A stretch of DNA of 64,000 nucleotides from Rhodococcus phenolicus (GCF_001646785.1 NZ_LRRH01000030.1:48605-112604), one strand, 5' to 3'. Counted from the first letter of the stretch, positions 26,945 through 36,271 are shown. The notes: generated by a model not told the origin, from the sequence alone. Made by a program: numbers and translations.

Positions 26945-27952
26945 TCAGCGCACTTCGGCGGTGGGGAGGAGACGCTGGAGCACGTCGGAGATCGTGATCA
27001 ACCCGACGACCCGCCCACCGTCGGTGACGGTCGCGAGATGGTTGCGGGTTTCGCGCATGGTGCGCAGCGCTTCGTAGACCGGGACCGCAGCGTCGACGGT
27101 CAGGGCGGGCCGCATGAGGTCGGCGGCACTGGCCCCGGGGGTGTGGAGGCTGTCGCGCACGTGCACGACGCCGTCGACGTGACCGTTGCCGCGCACCAGC
27201 AACCGTAGGTGCCCGGTCCGGCGGGCCGCATCCCGGATCTGCGCACCGGAGGCATCCGGCGGCACGCTGCTCGGACGGTCGTTCGGGGCGACGATGTCGC
27301 CGACCGTCAGGGCCTCCAACTCCAGAGCGCTGGTCAGATGCCCGTGGTAACGCTCGTCGAGAGTGCCGACCGTGGCCGAATGCTCGACCAGGTGCCGCAG
27401 CGCGTCCGGGTCCTGGCCGGTGGCCACCTGATCGACCGGTTCCACGCCGGCCTTGCGCAGGCACCAGTTCGCCATCCGGTTGAGCTGGATGATGACCGGG
27501 CGGGTGAACCACATGAACACCCGCATCGGGACGGCGAGCATCGTCGCCGACTTCTCCGGGTGGGCGATCGCCCACGACTTCGGCGCCATCTCACCGACCA
27601 CCAGGTGCAGGAAGGTCACGATGATCAGCGCCAGCACGAACCCGGCGACGTCCGCCAGCCACATCGGCGCCCCCCAGCCCGCGATGAGCGGGGTCAGCCA
27701 GTGGTGCACGGCCGGCTTGGTGACCGCACCCAGCGCCAGGGTGCACACCGTGATGCCGAGCTGGGACCCGGCGAGCAGCACCGACAGTTCCGTCGCGCTG
27801 CGCAACGCGGCCCGCGCGGCACGGCTGTGCTGGGCGGCGTCCTCGAGACGGTGCCGGCGAGCGGCGATCAGCGCGAACTCGACCGCGACGAAGAAGGCGC
27901 TGGCCGCGATCAGCGCGACCGTCGCGGCCAGCACGATCCAGGGGTTACTCAT
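26945..27952 (-). CDS. CNNM/CorC-type membrane protein with CBS domains (second of pair)
   Basis: This 335-aa 'hemolysin family' protein has an N-terminal DUF21/CNNM domain with three to four membrane segments (about residues 5-25, 60-80, 95-120, 130-150), including the motif GSQLGITVCTLALG and the VGEMAPKSWAIAHPE segment. A CBS pair follows, ending at VVGLITISDVLQRL. It has no C-terminal CorC_HlyC domain, unlike its neighbour. Relatives transport or regulate Mg2+/Co2+. The ATG overlaps the upstream paralog by 8 nt, so the two probably form a heteromer or act together. Confidence 0.88.
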   Translation of the reverse strand: MSNPWIVLAATVALIAASAFFVAVEFALIAARRHRLEDAAQHSRAARAALRSATELSVLLAGSQLGITVCTLALGAVTKPAVHHWLTPLIAGWGAPMWLADVAGFVLALIIVTFLHLVVGEMAPKSWAIAHPEKSATMLAVPMRVFMWFTRPVIIQLNRMANWCLRKAGVEPVDQVATGQDPDALRHLVEHSATVGTLDERYHGHLTSALELEALTVGDIVAPNDRPSSVPPDASGAQIRDAARRTGHLRLLVRGNGHVDGVVHVRDSLHTPGASAADLMRPALTVDAAVPVYEALRTMRETRNHLATVTDGGRVVGLITISDVLQRLLPTAEVR

Positions 27953-29315
27953 CGGTGTTCACCTCGGGGTCGGTGCGGACGGTGACGTGCAGCGAGGACG
28001 GCACGTGCTTGTCGACGGCGCGAACCTCGGCGACGAGGGTGCGGTGGGGGATGCGGGCATCGCTCACCAGCTCGGCCGGATCCGCGTTCAAGGCGATCTC
28101 GACGCGGTCACCGATGTCGGGAAGGCCCCCGAACTCCGCGATGACCAGCCCGGCGAGAGTCTCGTAGTCGCCGTCGGGCAACGAATGGCCGAGTGTGCGG
28201 CCCGCTTCGTCGAGGTGCACATCGCCACGCATCGTCCAGCCGTCCCCGGACCGCACGATCACCGCGGTGTCGGACTCGGGATCGTGTTCGTCGGCGATCT
28301 CGCCGACCAGCTCCTCGGCGATGTCCTCGACGGTGACGACCCCGGCGAATCCGCCGTACTCGTCGATGACGAGCGCCATCTCCTCGTGTGCCTCGGTGAG
28401 CCGGGCGAGGACGTCCGGCAGCGGCAGCGTGGTCGGCACGATCACGGCGGGCCGGTGCACGGTCCCGGCAGTGCCGTCGGTCCGGTCCAGTTCCAGGAGG
28501 TCGTGCAGGTGCACCACACCGTGCAGGTCGTCGGTGGAGGTGCCCACCACGGGGTAGCGGGTGTGACCCTCGCTCATCGTCGCCAGCACCCGCTCGACCG
28601 GTTCGTCGACGTGCACCACGTCCACCCGGGCGCGGGGAATCATCGCGTGCTCGGCGGTGCGGGTGGGGAAGTCGAGGATCCGGTCGAGCAGTGTCGACAG
28701 CTCCGTCGGCAGGTCCCCGGCATCACGGGACTCGGCGACGATGTGCTCGAGGTCGCGCACGGTCGCCGAATGCTCCACGTCGTGCACGGGTTCGATGCGC
28801 AGCAGGCGCAGCAGCAGATTGGAGGCGGCGTCGAACAGCGTGATCAACCAGCCGAACAGCTTGAGGTAGAGGGTGGTCGACAGCGCGAGCCAGCGGGCCA
28901 CCGGTTCGGGACGGGCGATGGCGAGGTTCTTCGGGAACAGCTCGCCGAACACCATCTGCACCACGGTGGAGAACAGCACCGCGAGCACGGTGCCGATCGC
29001 CACACCGACGGCGGTGGGGATCCCGACCCCGCCGAGAAGTTCGCCGAGGCCGCTACCGATGAGCGGTTCGGCGACATAGCCGACGAGCAGGCCGGTGACG
29101 GTGATGCCGAGCTGTGCGCCGGACAGCATGAACGAGGTGCGGCGGGTGACCACCAGGGCGCGGGCGGCGGTGGCGTCACCGGCTTCGGCGCGGGCCTTCA
29201 GGCGGGAGCGGTCCACCGCCATGTAGGCGAATTCCTGGGCCACGAAGTAGCCGGTGAGGGCAGTGATGGCGAGGACGACGAGGATGCCGAGGAAGATTCC
29301 GAGGGCGGTCAGCAT
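27945..29315 (-). CDS. CNNM/CorC-type membrane protein with CBS and CorC_HlyC domains (first of pair)
   Basis: This 456-aa protein has a DUF21/CNNM membrane domain (with GAQLGITVTGLLVGYVAEP and FGELFPKNLAIARPE), then a CBS pair (PRARVDVVHVDEP..., GFAGVVTVEDIAEELVGEI). A C-terminal CorC_HlyC domain follows (GDVHLDEAGRTLG..., YETLAGLVIAEFGGLP, DRVEI). The full domain set matches bacterial CorB/CorC-type divalent-cation proteins. It is the first gene of a two-gene operon. No ion specificity can be read from the sequence. Confidence 0.9.
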   Translation of the reverse strand: MLTALGIFLGILVVLAITALTGYFVAQEFAYMAVDRSRLKARAEAGDATAARALVVTRRTSFMLSGAQLGITVTGLLVGYVAEPLIGSGLGELLGGVGIPTAVGVAIGTVLAVLFSTVVQMVFGELFPKNLAIARPEPVARWLALSTTLYLKLFGWLITLFDAASNLLLRLLRIEPVHDVEHSATVRDLEHIVAESRDAGDLPTELSTLLDRILDFPTRTAEHAMIPRARVDVVHVDEPVERVLATMSEGHTRYPVVGTSTDDLHGVVHLHDLLELDRTDGTAGTVHRPAVIVPTTLPLPDVLARLTEAHEEMALVIDEYGGFAGVVTVEDIAEELVGEIADEHDPESDTAVIVRSGDGWTMRGDVHLDEAGRTLGHSLPDGDYETLAGLVIAEFGGLPDIGDRVEIALNADPAELVSDARIPHRTLVAEVRAVDKHVPSSLHVTVRTDPEVNTDE

Positions 29316-29486
29316 GTGGACGCCGATCGGGCCGTGGCGGGCTTCTCGTCACGATGGGGCGGGCGGGGTCTTCGAGGTTTGCGCTTGGCGCGTCGCATGG
29401 CTCTCTCTGTGATCGGTGACAACTGGTCGTCACAGAATAGGACGAACCGCACCCGGTGAAAGGTTCCCGCGGAGATGTCACGAATG

Positions 29487-29801
29487 TCACGCACCGCGCG
29501 TCCACCCCTCTCCGATGCCGTCGGCACACGCCTGATGCCGGCCGATCAGTTCGCTGCCCTTCTGCCGCAGGGTCGCGAGGAGGGCGTGATCGTCGGCGGG
29601 CTCGGCATCGGGATCGAGGTCGTGATCCCGCCCGACGCGAGCGAGTTCGCGCACGTGCTGCTCCGACCACCGCGCGAGGTCGGGTCCCAGGTGGACGACC
29701 TCGTGATCGGTCCGGTGCCGGTCGGAGACCTGCAGCAACCGGCGCGCCAGGTCGTTCTCGGACCGGTGCAGTTCCCGGATCGCCAGGCCCACCCTGTTCA
29801 T
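29487..29801 (-). CDS. Hypothetical helical protein, probably C-terminally shortened
   Basis: This 104-aa protein starts MNRVGLAIRELHRSENDLAR and contains RHRTDHEVVHLGPDLARWSEQHV, a pattern I associate with an uncharacterised four-helix actinobacterial family of about 170 residues. GGAGG exactly 7 nt upstream of the ATG supports translation. After KGSELIGRHQA the sequence no longer looks like the family, and the last helices are missing, so the gene may be truncated. No frame downstream restores them. Confidence 0.5.
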   Translation of the reverse strand: MNRVGLAIRELHRSENDLARRLLQVSDRHRTDHEVVHLGPDLARWSEQHVRELARVGRDHDLDPDAEPADDHALLATLRQKGSELIGRHQACADGIGEGWTRGA

Positions 29802-30215
29802 CGCGCACCTCCGGGGGTTCGACGAACGTCTCGGGTGCGGTGGCCGCGGGGCGCGGTGGACGGGACGCCGCCCCCGGTCCCGAGGCGTTCGACGCGCGCC
29901 GCTCCGCCCTTGACAACGGTTGCTTGGAAGCCGGATCCCAGTCGGTGAGGGTCAGCTCGTTCGCGGCTCTGCTCGCGGCGTCACCCGGTTCGTGGCCGCC
30001 GGGGGTTTCCCGGTAGCCGTAGTGGAACACCCCCACGGCGCGGCTCGAAACCTCGGGTGTCCCCGAAACACCTTCGTCACGGTTGGTGCGCACGGCATCC
30101 GGGTTGAACCGGTTCCCTTTAGACTTCTCGACAGGATTCCGCTGTTGCGGCGGTGACGAGTCTCAATGATGGGGTGTGGCGCCCAGCGGTCGAGGGCGAC
30201 TCGAAAGGCGCGGAC
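29802..30215. other. Gene-poor stretch upstream of the lipase gene
   Basis: On the minus strand, a frame starting at a GTG (30093) has coding-like third-position GC and reads VFHYGYRETPGGHEPGDAAS and TLTDWDPASKQPLSRAERR before reaching the ribosome site of the 104-aa gene. It has no stop there and continues as a shadow frame to 29176, so it may be the 5' part of a damaged gene. On the plus strand, TAGACT near 30120 could be a -10 box for the lipase, without a good -35. Confidence 0.3.
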
Positions 30216-31193
30216 ATGGCCGGTGGACGACGAACCAGCGCAGTACTCGCGGCCGCCTGCGCCGCGTTGATCGTCGCGGGGAGCCAGGCGACCGCCGAGC
30301 CGGCCGGATCCACCGCCAGCGTGCCCCGCGCCCCGGCACCCCCGGCCGCCAGTTCCGCGCAGGCCGCGGCCTACGCGGACGAGCACGTCGACGCGGCCCC
30401 GCCGGGTTCCAACGACTTCGAGTGCGTCCCGTCCGTGCAGCACCCGCGCCCGGTGGTGCTCGCGCACGGCACCGACTCGAACAGCTACACCGACTTCGCG
30501 GCGCTGGCGCCCCTGCTCGCGGACTCCGGGTGGTGCGTGTATGCGGTGAACTTCGGGAAGGCTCCGGGAGCCGACGACTACGGAACCGGCGACATCCGGG
30601 TCAGCGGACGGCAATTCGGGGACTTCGTGGATGCGGTGCGTGCCGCGACCGGTGCGGCGGACGTCGACGTCGTCGGGTTCTCACAGGGCGCGACGGTCGC
30701 CCGCTACTACATAAACCGGCTCGGGGGAGCCGCGGCGGTCGACCGGTGGATCGGGGTGGCCTCACCGAGTTACGGGGGCACCTTCTACGGGCTCGGAACC
30801 ATCGCCGCGCAGGTCCCGGGGGCGACCGACATCATCGCCGACGAGTTCTCGGTGGCGCTCGTGCAGCAGGCGCAGGGCTCGGAACTGCTCACCGAACTCA
30901 ACAACCCCACCGACACGGTGCCCGGCGTCGAGTACACCACCATCGGCACCCGGGTCGACGAAGTGATCCAGCCGCCGAGCAACGTCGCCCTGCACGGACC
31001 GGGCGCGGTGAATCTGGTGATCCAGGATCTGTGCCCGGACAACCTGACCGGGCATTTCAACATGCCGTACGACAACTTCTCGCTCGCGCTGATCCGGCAG
31101 ACACTCGATCCGGACAGCTACGGCCTCGGTCCGTGCGTGCCGGTGGCTCTGGGAACCGGGATTCCCGAGGTCATCCTCGAGAGCAATTTCTGA
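30216..31193 (+). CDS. Secreted alpha/beta-hydrolase, lipase (class 2) family
   Basis: This 325-aa exported lipase/esterase has a Sec signal peptide at residues 1-27 (MAGGRRTSAVLAAACAALIV... ending SQATAEP). An Ala/Pro-rich linker follows, then the hydrolase fold. The oxyanion strand is PVVLAHGTDSNS, the nucleophile elbow is VGFSQGATVARYY (Ser in GFSQG), and a probable catalytic His lies in LTGHFNMPYD. Cys pairs (FECVPS, SGWCVYAV, DLCPDN, LGPCVPV) could form disulfides outside the cell. The ATG at 30216 is used because the signal peptide starts there; the frame is open 21 codons further. Confidence 0.88.
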   Translation: MAGGRRTSAVLAAACAALIVAGSQATAEPAGSTASVPRAPAPPAASSAQAAAYADEHVDAAPPGSNDFECVPSVQHPRPVVLAHGTDSNSYTDFAALAPLLADSGWCVYAVNFGKAPGADDYGTGDIRVSGRQFGDFVDAVRAATGAADVDVVGFSQGATVARYYINRLGGAAAVDRWIGVASPSYGGTFYGLGTIAAQVPGATDIIADEFSVALVQQAQGSELLTELNNPTDTVPGVEYTTIGTRVDEVIQPPSNVALHGPGAVNLVIQDLCPDNLTGHFNMPYDNFSLALIRQTLDPDSYGLGPCVPVALGTGIPEVILESNF

Positions 31194-31205
31194 CCCGTCG
31201 CGCAC

Positions 31206-31227
31206 CACGACGTCGCCCGACGCCGTG
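31206..31227. terminator. Possible terminator between lipase and binding protein
   Basis: CACGACGTC (31206-31214) pairs with GACGCCGTG (31219-31227) with one mismatch and a 4-nt loop, between two convergent genes. Confidence 0.4.
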
Positions 31228-31270
31228 ATGCCGGCCGTGTCACGGACCGGCACCACGGACGATCGCGCGG

Positions 31271-32848
31271 TCAGCCGATCCAGAGTTCCTCGGGGAGCGG
31301 TGAACCGAGGGTATAGAGCTCGACGCCGTGCACGTCGTCACCGTAGACAACGCCCGGGGTGGCGCGTGTGTACCACACTCCGACAGCGAGTTCGTCGAGG
31401 CGCTCCTGCGCGGCGGTGTATGCGGAGATGCGTTCCTCCTGCGACTCGGAGGTGCGTCCGCGGTCGAGTGCCGCGTCCAGTTCGGGGTCGGAGACGCCCA
31501 TGAAGTTGCCCGCCGACGCCGAATGGAAAGCCGTCCACAGGGAATAGTCAGGATCCTGGACGATCGCCGAGGTGATCGACATGTCGAAGTCGCGGCTCGC
31601 CGTCCGGGCCGTCGCATTGGTGATGTCGTGCGCTTCGACCTTCACATCGACGTTGTCGTAGGCGCTCAACTGCGCCTGGACGGCTTCGGCGAGCATCCGG
31701 CTTTCACTCGCCGGATAGGACATGAACGTGAACGAGACCGGCTTCCCTTCGGCGGCAAGCTCGTCGAACAACTTCTGCGCCTCTTCGCTGTTCGCCTCCG
31801 GGAGGGGCGCGCCGGTGTAGAAGGGCGACCCTTCCGGGAAGAGGGTCGCCGGAACCTCACCTTCGCCGTTGTACACGATGGCGTTGAGAGTGTCTGTGTC
31901 CAAAGCCAATTGCACGGCCTTCCGGGCCCGGATGTCGTCGAACGGCGCACGGCGCTGGTTCATCGCGATGATCTGGCCCCCGCCGGTGGGCGGAACCTCG
32001 ACCCGGAGTCCCTGTGCCTCGGCGATCTTGATGTTGCTCGCGCTCGATTCGGAGGTGAGGTCCGCGGCGCCGGTGGTGATGGCGTTCGTGCGCTGGCTGG
32101 CCTCGTGTGCGGTCTGGATGGTCAGACTGTCGAGGTAGGGCTTGGGCGCATCCCAGTAGTTCGGGTTCTTCTGCAGCTCGATGGCGCCGTGGCGGGTCCA
32201 CGAGGCCAGTTCGAACGGACCGGCGCCGACCGGATCCTCGTCGAACGCGGTCGTACCCTTGGCGAGCGCGGTGGGCGAGGCGATCCAGTTCATGGCACCC
32301 GCGACGAGGCCCTGCGCGAAGTACGGATTGGGGGACACGAGCGTCACCTTCAACGTCGTCGGATCGACGACCTCGGTGTTCGCGACCTGCACGGCCTGAC
32401 GGAGGGCCGTGGAGCCGACCTGGGGATCCTTGAGCCGGTTCCAGTTGTACTCGACCGCCGCCGCGTCCAAGGGCGTTCCGTCGGTGAACATCAGACCCGG
32501 CCGGAGCGTCAGATCGAAGGTGGCGCCCCCGTCGGTGGAGGTGAATCCGGTGGCCATCTTGTAGTCCAGCTCGAAGTTCTCGGTGTCGTTGACCATCAAC
32601 GTGCCGTAGAGGGCATTCCCGAGAGCGGCCATGTGGGCCCAGGTGTTGGAGAGTCTGGCAGGGTCGAGGGACTGCGGTTCGGCGATCTGGAGAATGCGCG
32701 CGGAACCACCGGATACCGGCTCGCCCTCCTCGTCGGGGGCCGCGCCGGCGGTGGTTCCGGCTCCGCCGCCGCAGCCGGCGGCGAAGAGGCACACTGCCGT
32801 CGACAGCAAGGCCGTCGACAGCCTCCGGGTACGTCTGTGTCGGATCAC
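31271..32848 (-). CDS. ABC transporter solute-binding lipoprotein, family 5 (peptide/nickel type)
   Basis: This 525-aa extracytoplasmic protein binds peptides, nickel chelates or other solutes. A signal peptide (STALLSTAVCLFAAGC) with lipobox LFAAGC marks a lipoprotein. Family 5 features follow: PQSLDPARLSNTWAHM, FDLTLRPGLMFTDGTPLDA, VEYNWNRLKDP, GAGPFELASWTRHGAIELQKN (split here by domains) and RKAVQLALD. I chose the GTG at 32848, with GAGAGG upstream. No permease or ATPase gene lies nearby, so it is an orphan that must use distant components. A role in substrate uptake for the adjacent catabolic cluster is possible but unproven. Confidence 0.88.
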   Translation of the reverse strand: MIRHRRTRRLSTALLSTAVCLFAAGCGGGAGTTAGAAPDEEGEPVSGGSARILQIAEPQSLDPARLSNTWAHMAALGNALYGTLMVNDTENFELDYKMATGFTSTDGGATFDLTLRPGLMFTDGTPLDAAAVEYNWNRLKDPQVGSTALRQAVQVANTEVVDPTTLKVTLVSPNPYFAQGLVAGAMNWIASPTALAKGTTAFDEDPVGAGPFELASWTRHGAIELQKNPNYWDAPKPYLDSLTIQTAHEASQRTNAITTGAADLTSESSASNIKIAEAQGLRVEVPPTGGGQIIAMNQRRAPFDDIRARKAVQLALDTDTLNAIVYNGEGEVPATLFPEGSPFYTGAPLPEANSEEAQKLFDELAAEGKPVSFTFMSYPASESRMLAEAVQAQLSAYDNVDVKVEAHDITNATARTASRDFDMSITSAIVQDPDYSLWTAFHSASAGNFMGVSDPELDAALDRGRTSESQEERISAYTAAQERLDELAVGVWYTRATPGVVYGDDVHGVELYTLGSPLPEELWIG

Positions 32849-33067
32849 GGGAAGACCTCTCGATCGTTGTCGGGATGAGGGGTGGCAGGGTCGGGGCACC
32901 GCCGCCGGCGTGCCCGGCCGCGGTACACGACGAGCCGGGAATCTGCTGCGCCGGACAGCGGGGCAGGATGGTGCACCGCGATGAGCCGTGTTCGACGCCG
33001 GAATCCGGACATCGTGATGCGTACGTGCCGCCCGCGGGTGGCGGGCAGCGGTGATCGGCGCCGCGGA

Positions 33068-33709
33068 TCAGCGCGCGGTGCCGCCGAGAGCTTTCAGGCA
33101 GAACTGCCAGAGCTGCTCTTGCAGGTCGCTGGTATCGCCGGCGGTGTAGGCGCAGTGGTGGTACACCGACCGGACGAGTTCGGTGACGAACCACGCATCT
33201 TCCGCGGTGTCGGTCGACGTCAGCAGGCCGGCGGCCACGCCGGCCCGAATCTCCTTCTCCAGCAGGTCGACCAGGGGTTGTTCGGCCTGCGCGAGTTCGG
33301 TCGGGAACACCCGGTGCAGTTGCCAGTGGGTCGACACGATGAACTGTGCCAGGCTGTGACGGCGGGGTTCGCGATCCAGGCCCGCCAGCGGCGACGTGAC
33401 GAAGAACCGCAGTCGTTCGAGCGGTCCGGCCAACGTCTCCGCCGTCACGGACCAACGCCGGCACGCGTCGTCGAGTCCGTCGCCGATCACCGCGAGGAGG
33501 AGCTCGTCCTTGCTGGAGAAGTACCGGTAGAAGGTCTGCAGTGCGACGCCTGCCTCTTTCGCCAGTTCCTGGGTGGTGAAGGCATCGCCCTTGGTCTCGA
33601 CGAGCCGGTGGGCGGCGTCGAGAATCGCGCGCACATGGTTCTCGATGCGAGTTCGCGATCGCTGCACCGCCGTCGACCGCTCGACCGCGCGTTCCTCAGC
33701 CCTGGACAT
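33068..33709 (-). CDS. TetR family transcriptional regulator
   Basis: This 213-aa regulator has an N-terminal helix-turn-helix (residues about 25-70: ILDAAHRLVETKGDAF, TTQELAKEAGVALQTFYRYF, SSKDELLLAVI) and an all-helical ligand-binding domain. It starts 21 nt after the end of the F420-type reductase gene, so it is probably the last gene of the ALDH operon. TAGGAT, 8 nt upstream of its ATG, could also give a separate leaderless transcript. It is the only regulator in the catabolic cluster and the best candidate for binding the AGAAY-N3-ATTCT sites. Confidence 0.9.
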   Translation of the reverse strand: MSRAEERAVERSTAVQRSRTRIENHVRAILDAAHRLVETKGDAFTTQELAKEAGVALQTFYRYFSSKDELLLAVIGDGLDDACRRWSVTAETLAGPLERLRFFVTSPLAGLDREPRRHSLAQFIVSTHWQLHRVFPTELAQAEQPLVDLLEKEIRAGVAAGLLTSTDTAEDAWFVTELVRSVYHHCAYTAGDTSDLQEQLWQFCLKALGGTAR

Positions 33710-33730
33710 GCTGAGGAATCCTAGTCGTCG

Positions 33731-34165
33731 TCATCCCGGTGTGAGCACCACGACCGGGATGTCCCTGTCGGTTCGTGCCTGATAGGCGTCGTAGTTCGGC
33801 CACGTCTCGGTGACGACCTTCCACAGCCGGGGCTTCTGCTCGGGCGTCGCCGTCCGCGCGACCGCCGAGAATTTCCGGTCCGCGACCTGCAGATCGGCGC
33901 GGGGATGTGCCCGCAGGTTGAGATACCACTGAGGATGCTCGGGCGCGCCGCCCTTCGAGGCGACGACCAGGTAGTCGGCTCCGTCGCGCGCGAAGATCAG
34001 CGCGGATGTGACCGGTCTCCCGGTTCGGCGACCGGGCACCGTGAGCAACAGTGTCGGCACACCGTTCCACAGGTATCCGACCGCACCGTTGGACTGCTGG
34101 TACGCGCGCACGTGCTCGGCACCCCTCAGGCTGAGATCGGGTGGAGTGTAATCGGTTTCGGGCAT
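33731..34165 (-). CDS. Nitroreductase/deazaflavin-dependent oxidoreductase (DDN family)
   Basis: This 144-aa split-barrel protein resembles Ddn-type F420H2-dependent reductases. It has VPTLLLTVPGRRTGRPVTSAL (a strand with the GRRTG phosphate-binding loop), DYLVVASKGGAPEHPQWYLN and LRAHPRADLQV. The frame is open upstream, but the ATG at 34165 is preceded by GAGAGGAAT and matches the family start. It lies 7 nt after the P450 gene. It probably reduces an activated double bond of a pathway intermediate; this is inferred from context. Confidence 0.85.
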   Translation of the reverse strand: MPETDYTPPDLSLRGAEHVRAYQQSNGAVGYLWNGVPTLLLTVPGRRTGRPVTSALIFARDGADYLVVASKGGAPEHPQWYLNLRAHPRADLQVADRKFSAVARTATPEQKPRLWKVVTETWPNYDAYQARTDRDIPVVVLTPG

Positions 34166-34172
34166 ATTCCTC

Positions 34173-35429
34173 TCATTTCGCATCGAACAGCACGGGGATG
34201 GCGGTTGCGCCGCGCTCGTACATACCGACGATTCTCGGCGGGGTCGCGTCGGGGTCCAGCCGCAGACCGGGGAGCCGGTCGAGCAGGGCATTGATCCCGA
34301 CGGTCATCTCGCCGCGGGCGACGTGCATGCCGAGGCAGATGTGGGCGCCCTGACCGAACGCCAGCGTCGACCTGGTCGGGCGTGTGATGTCGTACCTGTC
34401 CGGATCCTCCCAGCGCTCCGGGTCGCGGTTCGCCGCACCCACGCACAGGTGGATGACCGAGCCCTTCGGTATGGACTGACCGTGGAAGTCGATGTCCTCG
34501 GTGACCCAGCGCGAGAACATCGGGTCGGTGGGCATCCACCGAAGGGTTTCCTCGATCGCCGCGCGGAGCAGCCGGCGATCGTTGCGGACCGCGTCGAGAA
34601 CGTCCGGGCGTTGTACCAGTGCGGTGATCGTGGTGCCCATCTGCTTCCACGTCGTTCCCGATCCGGCAGCGAGCAGAAGCAGCGAGAACGTGTAGATCTC
34701 TTCGTCGGAGAGTCGCTGGGTGTGACCCGAATCGTCGGTGAGTTCGGCCTGAACCAGCACGCTGATCAGGTCGTCCTGCGGATTCGATCGTCGCGCCGCG
34801 ACGATCGGCGCCAGGATCTCCACGATCTTCCCGTGGTCGCGGGTCAGGGCGGCACGGATGTCGAGGGCCTGTTCCATCGGCACGCCGAAGCTGCCGGTGA
34901 TGGTCAGCACCGGGATGGCCGCACAGAAGTCGACGTTGAGTTCGGCGCGTCCGTCGCCGGCGAAACCGTCGATGAGGAGATGGACGGTCTCCTCGATCCA
35001 GTTGCGGATCCACCATTCGGCGTTGGACGGGAGGAACGAGGGCTGGACCAGGCCGCGGTACCGCCGATGCTCCACACCGTTCATCGACAGCATGCTGTTG
35101 TGCCCGAGCGACCCCTTCTCCGGATCGGCGTCCACGGCCTCGGGGGAGGAGGCGAACACGGCGGGATTGCGGAACGCGTCGTTGCACGCCTCGAAGCTGA
35201 ACGCGGAGAAGTGGGGCCGGTCCGGAAACGGGAGTCCTTGGAAATACAGCTGATCCGAGATTCCGGTGAGTTCGTGCACGGTGCCCCGGTGCACCGGCTT
35301 CTCGCTGCGGAGACGATGCCAGATAGGGTACGGATCCCCGCTGTAGAGACCTCCGGTGAGCTCGTTGTAGGAACCCTGGAGGTCGAACAGCTCACGCATC
35401 CGGTTGCGGTCGAGCGATGCGGTCGTCAT
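34173..35429 (-). CDS. Cytochrome P450
   Basis: This 418-aa soluble bacterial-class P450 inserts oxygen into a substrate using electrons from a ferredoxin. Visible features are the I-helix oxygen-binding motif LLLAAGSGTTWK, the K-helix ExxR in EETLRW, and the heme loop FGQGAHICLG with the heme-ligating Cys at about residue 365. Substrate identity cannot be read. The ATG overlaps the SDR stop (ATGA), so expression is coupled. The cognate 3Fe-4S ferredoxin probably is the one at 41905-42132, in a different operon. Confidence 0.95.
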   Translation of the reverse strand: MTTASLDRNRMRELFDLQGSYNELTGGLYSGDPYPIWHRLRSEKPVHRGTVHELTGISDQLYFQGLPFPDRPHFSAFSFEACNDAFRNPAVFASSPEAVDADPEKGSLGHNSMLSMNGVEHRRYRGLVQPSFLPSNAEWWIRNWIEETVHLLIDGFAGDGRAELNVDFCAAIPVLTITGSFGVPMEQALDIRAALTRDHGKIVEILAPIVAARRSNPQDDLISVLVQAELTDDSGHTQRLSDEEIYTFSLLLLAAGSGTTWKQMGTTITALVQRPDVLDAVRNDRRLLRAAIEETLRWMPTDPMFSRWVTEDIDFHGQSIPKGSVIHLCVGAANRDPERWEDPDRYDITRPTRSTLAFGQGAHICLGMHVARGEMTVGINALLDRLPGLRLDPDATPPRIVGMYERGATAIPVLFDAK

Positions 35430-36211
35430 CTGGCGACGTACCCCCCGTCGACGGGCACCGACACGCCCGTGATGTTGCGTGCACGGTCGGAGGCGAGGAA
35501 CAGGATGGCCTCCGCGCAGTCCTCCGCGGTCAGAGCACGACCGAGCGGATGCTGTGCGGCGACGCGTTCGGCGAACTCGGGCGCTGCGCTCGCTTCCGGA
35601 TCCATCCCGCCGGCCGCCATGAAACCGGTCGCCGGCATCCCCGAGGGGCAGATGGCGTTGACCCGGATGTCGTGGGGAGCGCCTTCGATCGCCAGCGCGC
35701 GGGTCAGTTGCAGTACCGCACCCTTGGTCGCGCCGTAGACCGATCCGCCCCAGGCGACGATGCCGGCGACCGACGCGGTGTTCACGATCGAGCCGCCGGT
35801 GCCCTGCTTCTTGAACTGCCGCACCGCGTGCTTGCAGCCGAAGAAGACGCCGCCGAGGTTGACCGACACCAGGCGGTGGAACTCCTCGGCGGTGTGATCC
35901 TCGAGCAGGGTGCCCAGCCGCGGTGTCGGGATGCCGACGTTGTTGACGAGGATGTCGAGCCGGCCGTACTGCTCGACGGCGGCTCCGATCATGCCTTCCA
36001 CCTGATCCTCGCGGGACACGTCCGTTCCCACGGCCACGGCGGTGCCGCCGTGGCCCTCGACGAGGCGAACCGTCTGCTTCGCCTGGTCGACGTCGATGTC
36101 GGCGCACACGACGCGGGCACCCTTTTCGGCGAGACGCAGGGCCGTGGCGCGGCCCACGCCGGAGCCGGCACCCGTGACGATCGCGGATTTGTCACCGAAC
36201 AAGTCGGTCAT
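35426..36211 (-). CDS. SDR family oxidoreductase
   Basis: This classical short-chain dehydrogenase of 261 aa has the cofactor loop VTGAGSGVGRATALRL, then ADID (an acidic residue after strand 2, suggesting NAD), NNVGIP, the catalytic Ser in NTASVAG and YGATKGAV (YxxxK). The C-terminus is GVSVPVDGGYVAR. GGAGTG precedes the ATG at 36211; a longer start at 36223 adds four residues. Following a P450 step, it may oxidise a newly formed alcohol. It lies between the amidohydrolase and P450 genes. Confidence 0.93.
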   Translation of the reverse strand: MTDLFGDKSAIVTGAGSGVGRATALRLAEKGARVVCADIDVDQAKQTVRLVEGHGGTAVAVGTDVSREDQVEGMIGAAVEQYGRLDILVNNVGIPTPRLGTLLEDHTAEEFHRLVSVNLGGVFFGCKHAVRQFKKQGTGGSIVNTASVAGIVAWGGSVYGATKGAVLQLTRALAIEGAPHDIRVNAICPSGMPATGFMAAGGMDPEASAAPEFAERVAAQHPLGRALTAEDCAEAILFLASDRARNITGVSVPVDGGYVAR

Positions 36212-36271
36212 CGCACACTCCATTTCGGCGGAATCGACGTGTCCGTCGCCGCGGTCGGTTCGAGAACGAGG

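Noticed and set aside
29910..29915. Consensus TTGACA as a -35 box
   Set aside because: Nothing like a -10 box follows at 16-19 nt; it lies inside a coding-like frame on the other strand.
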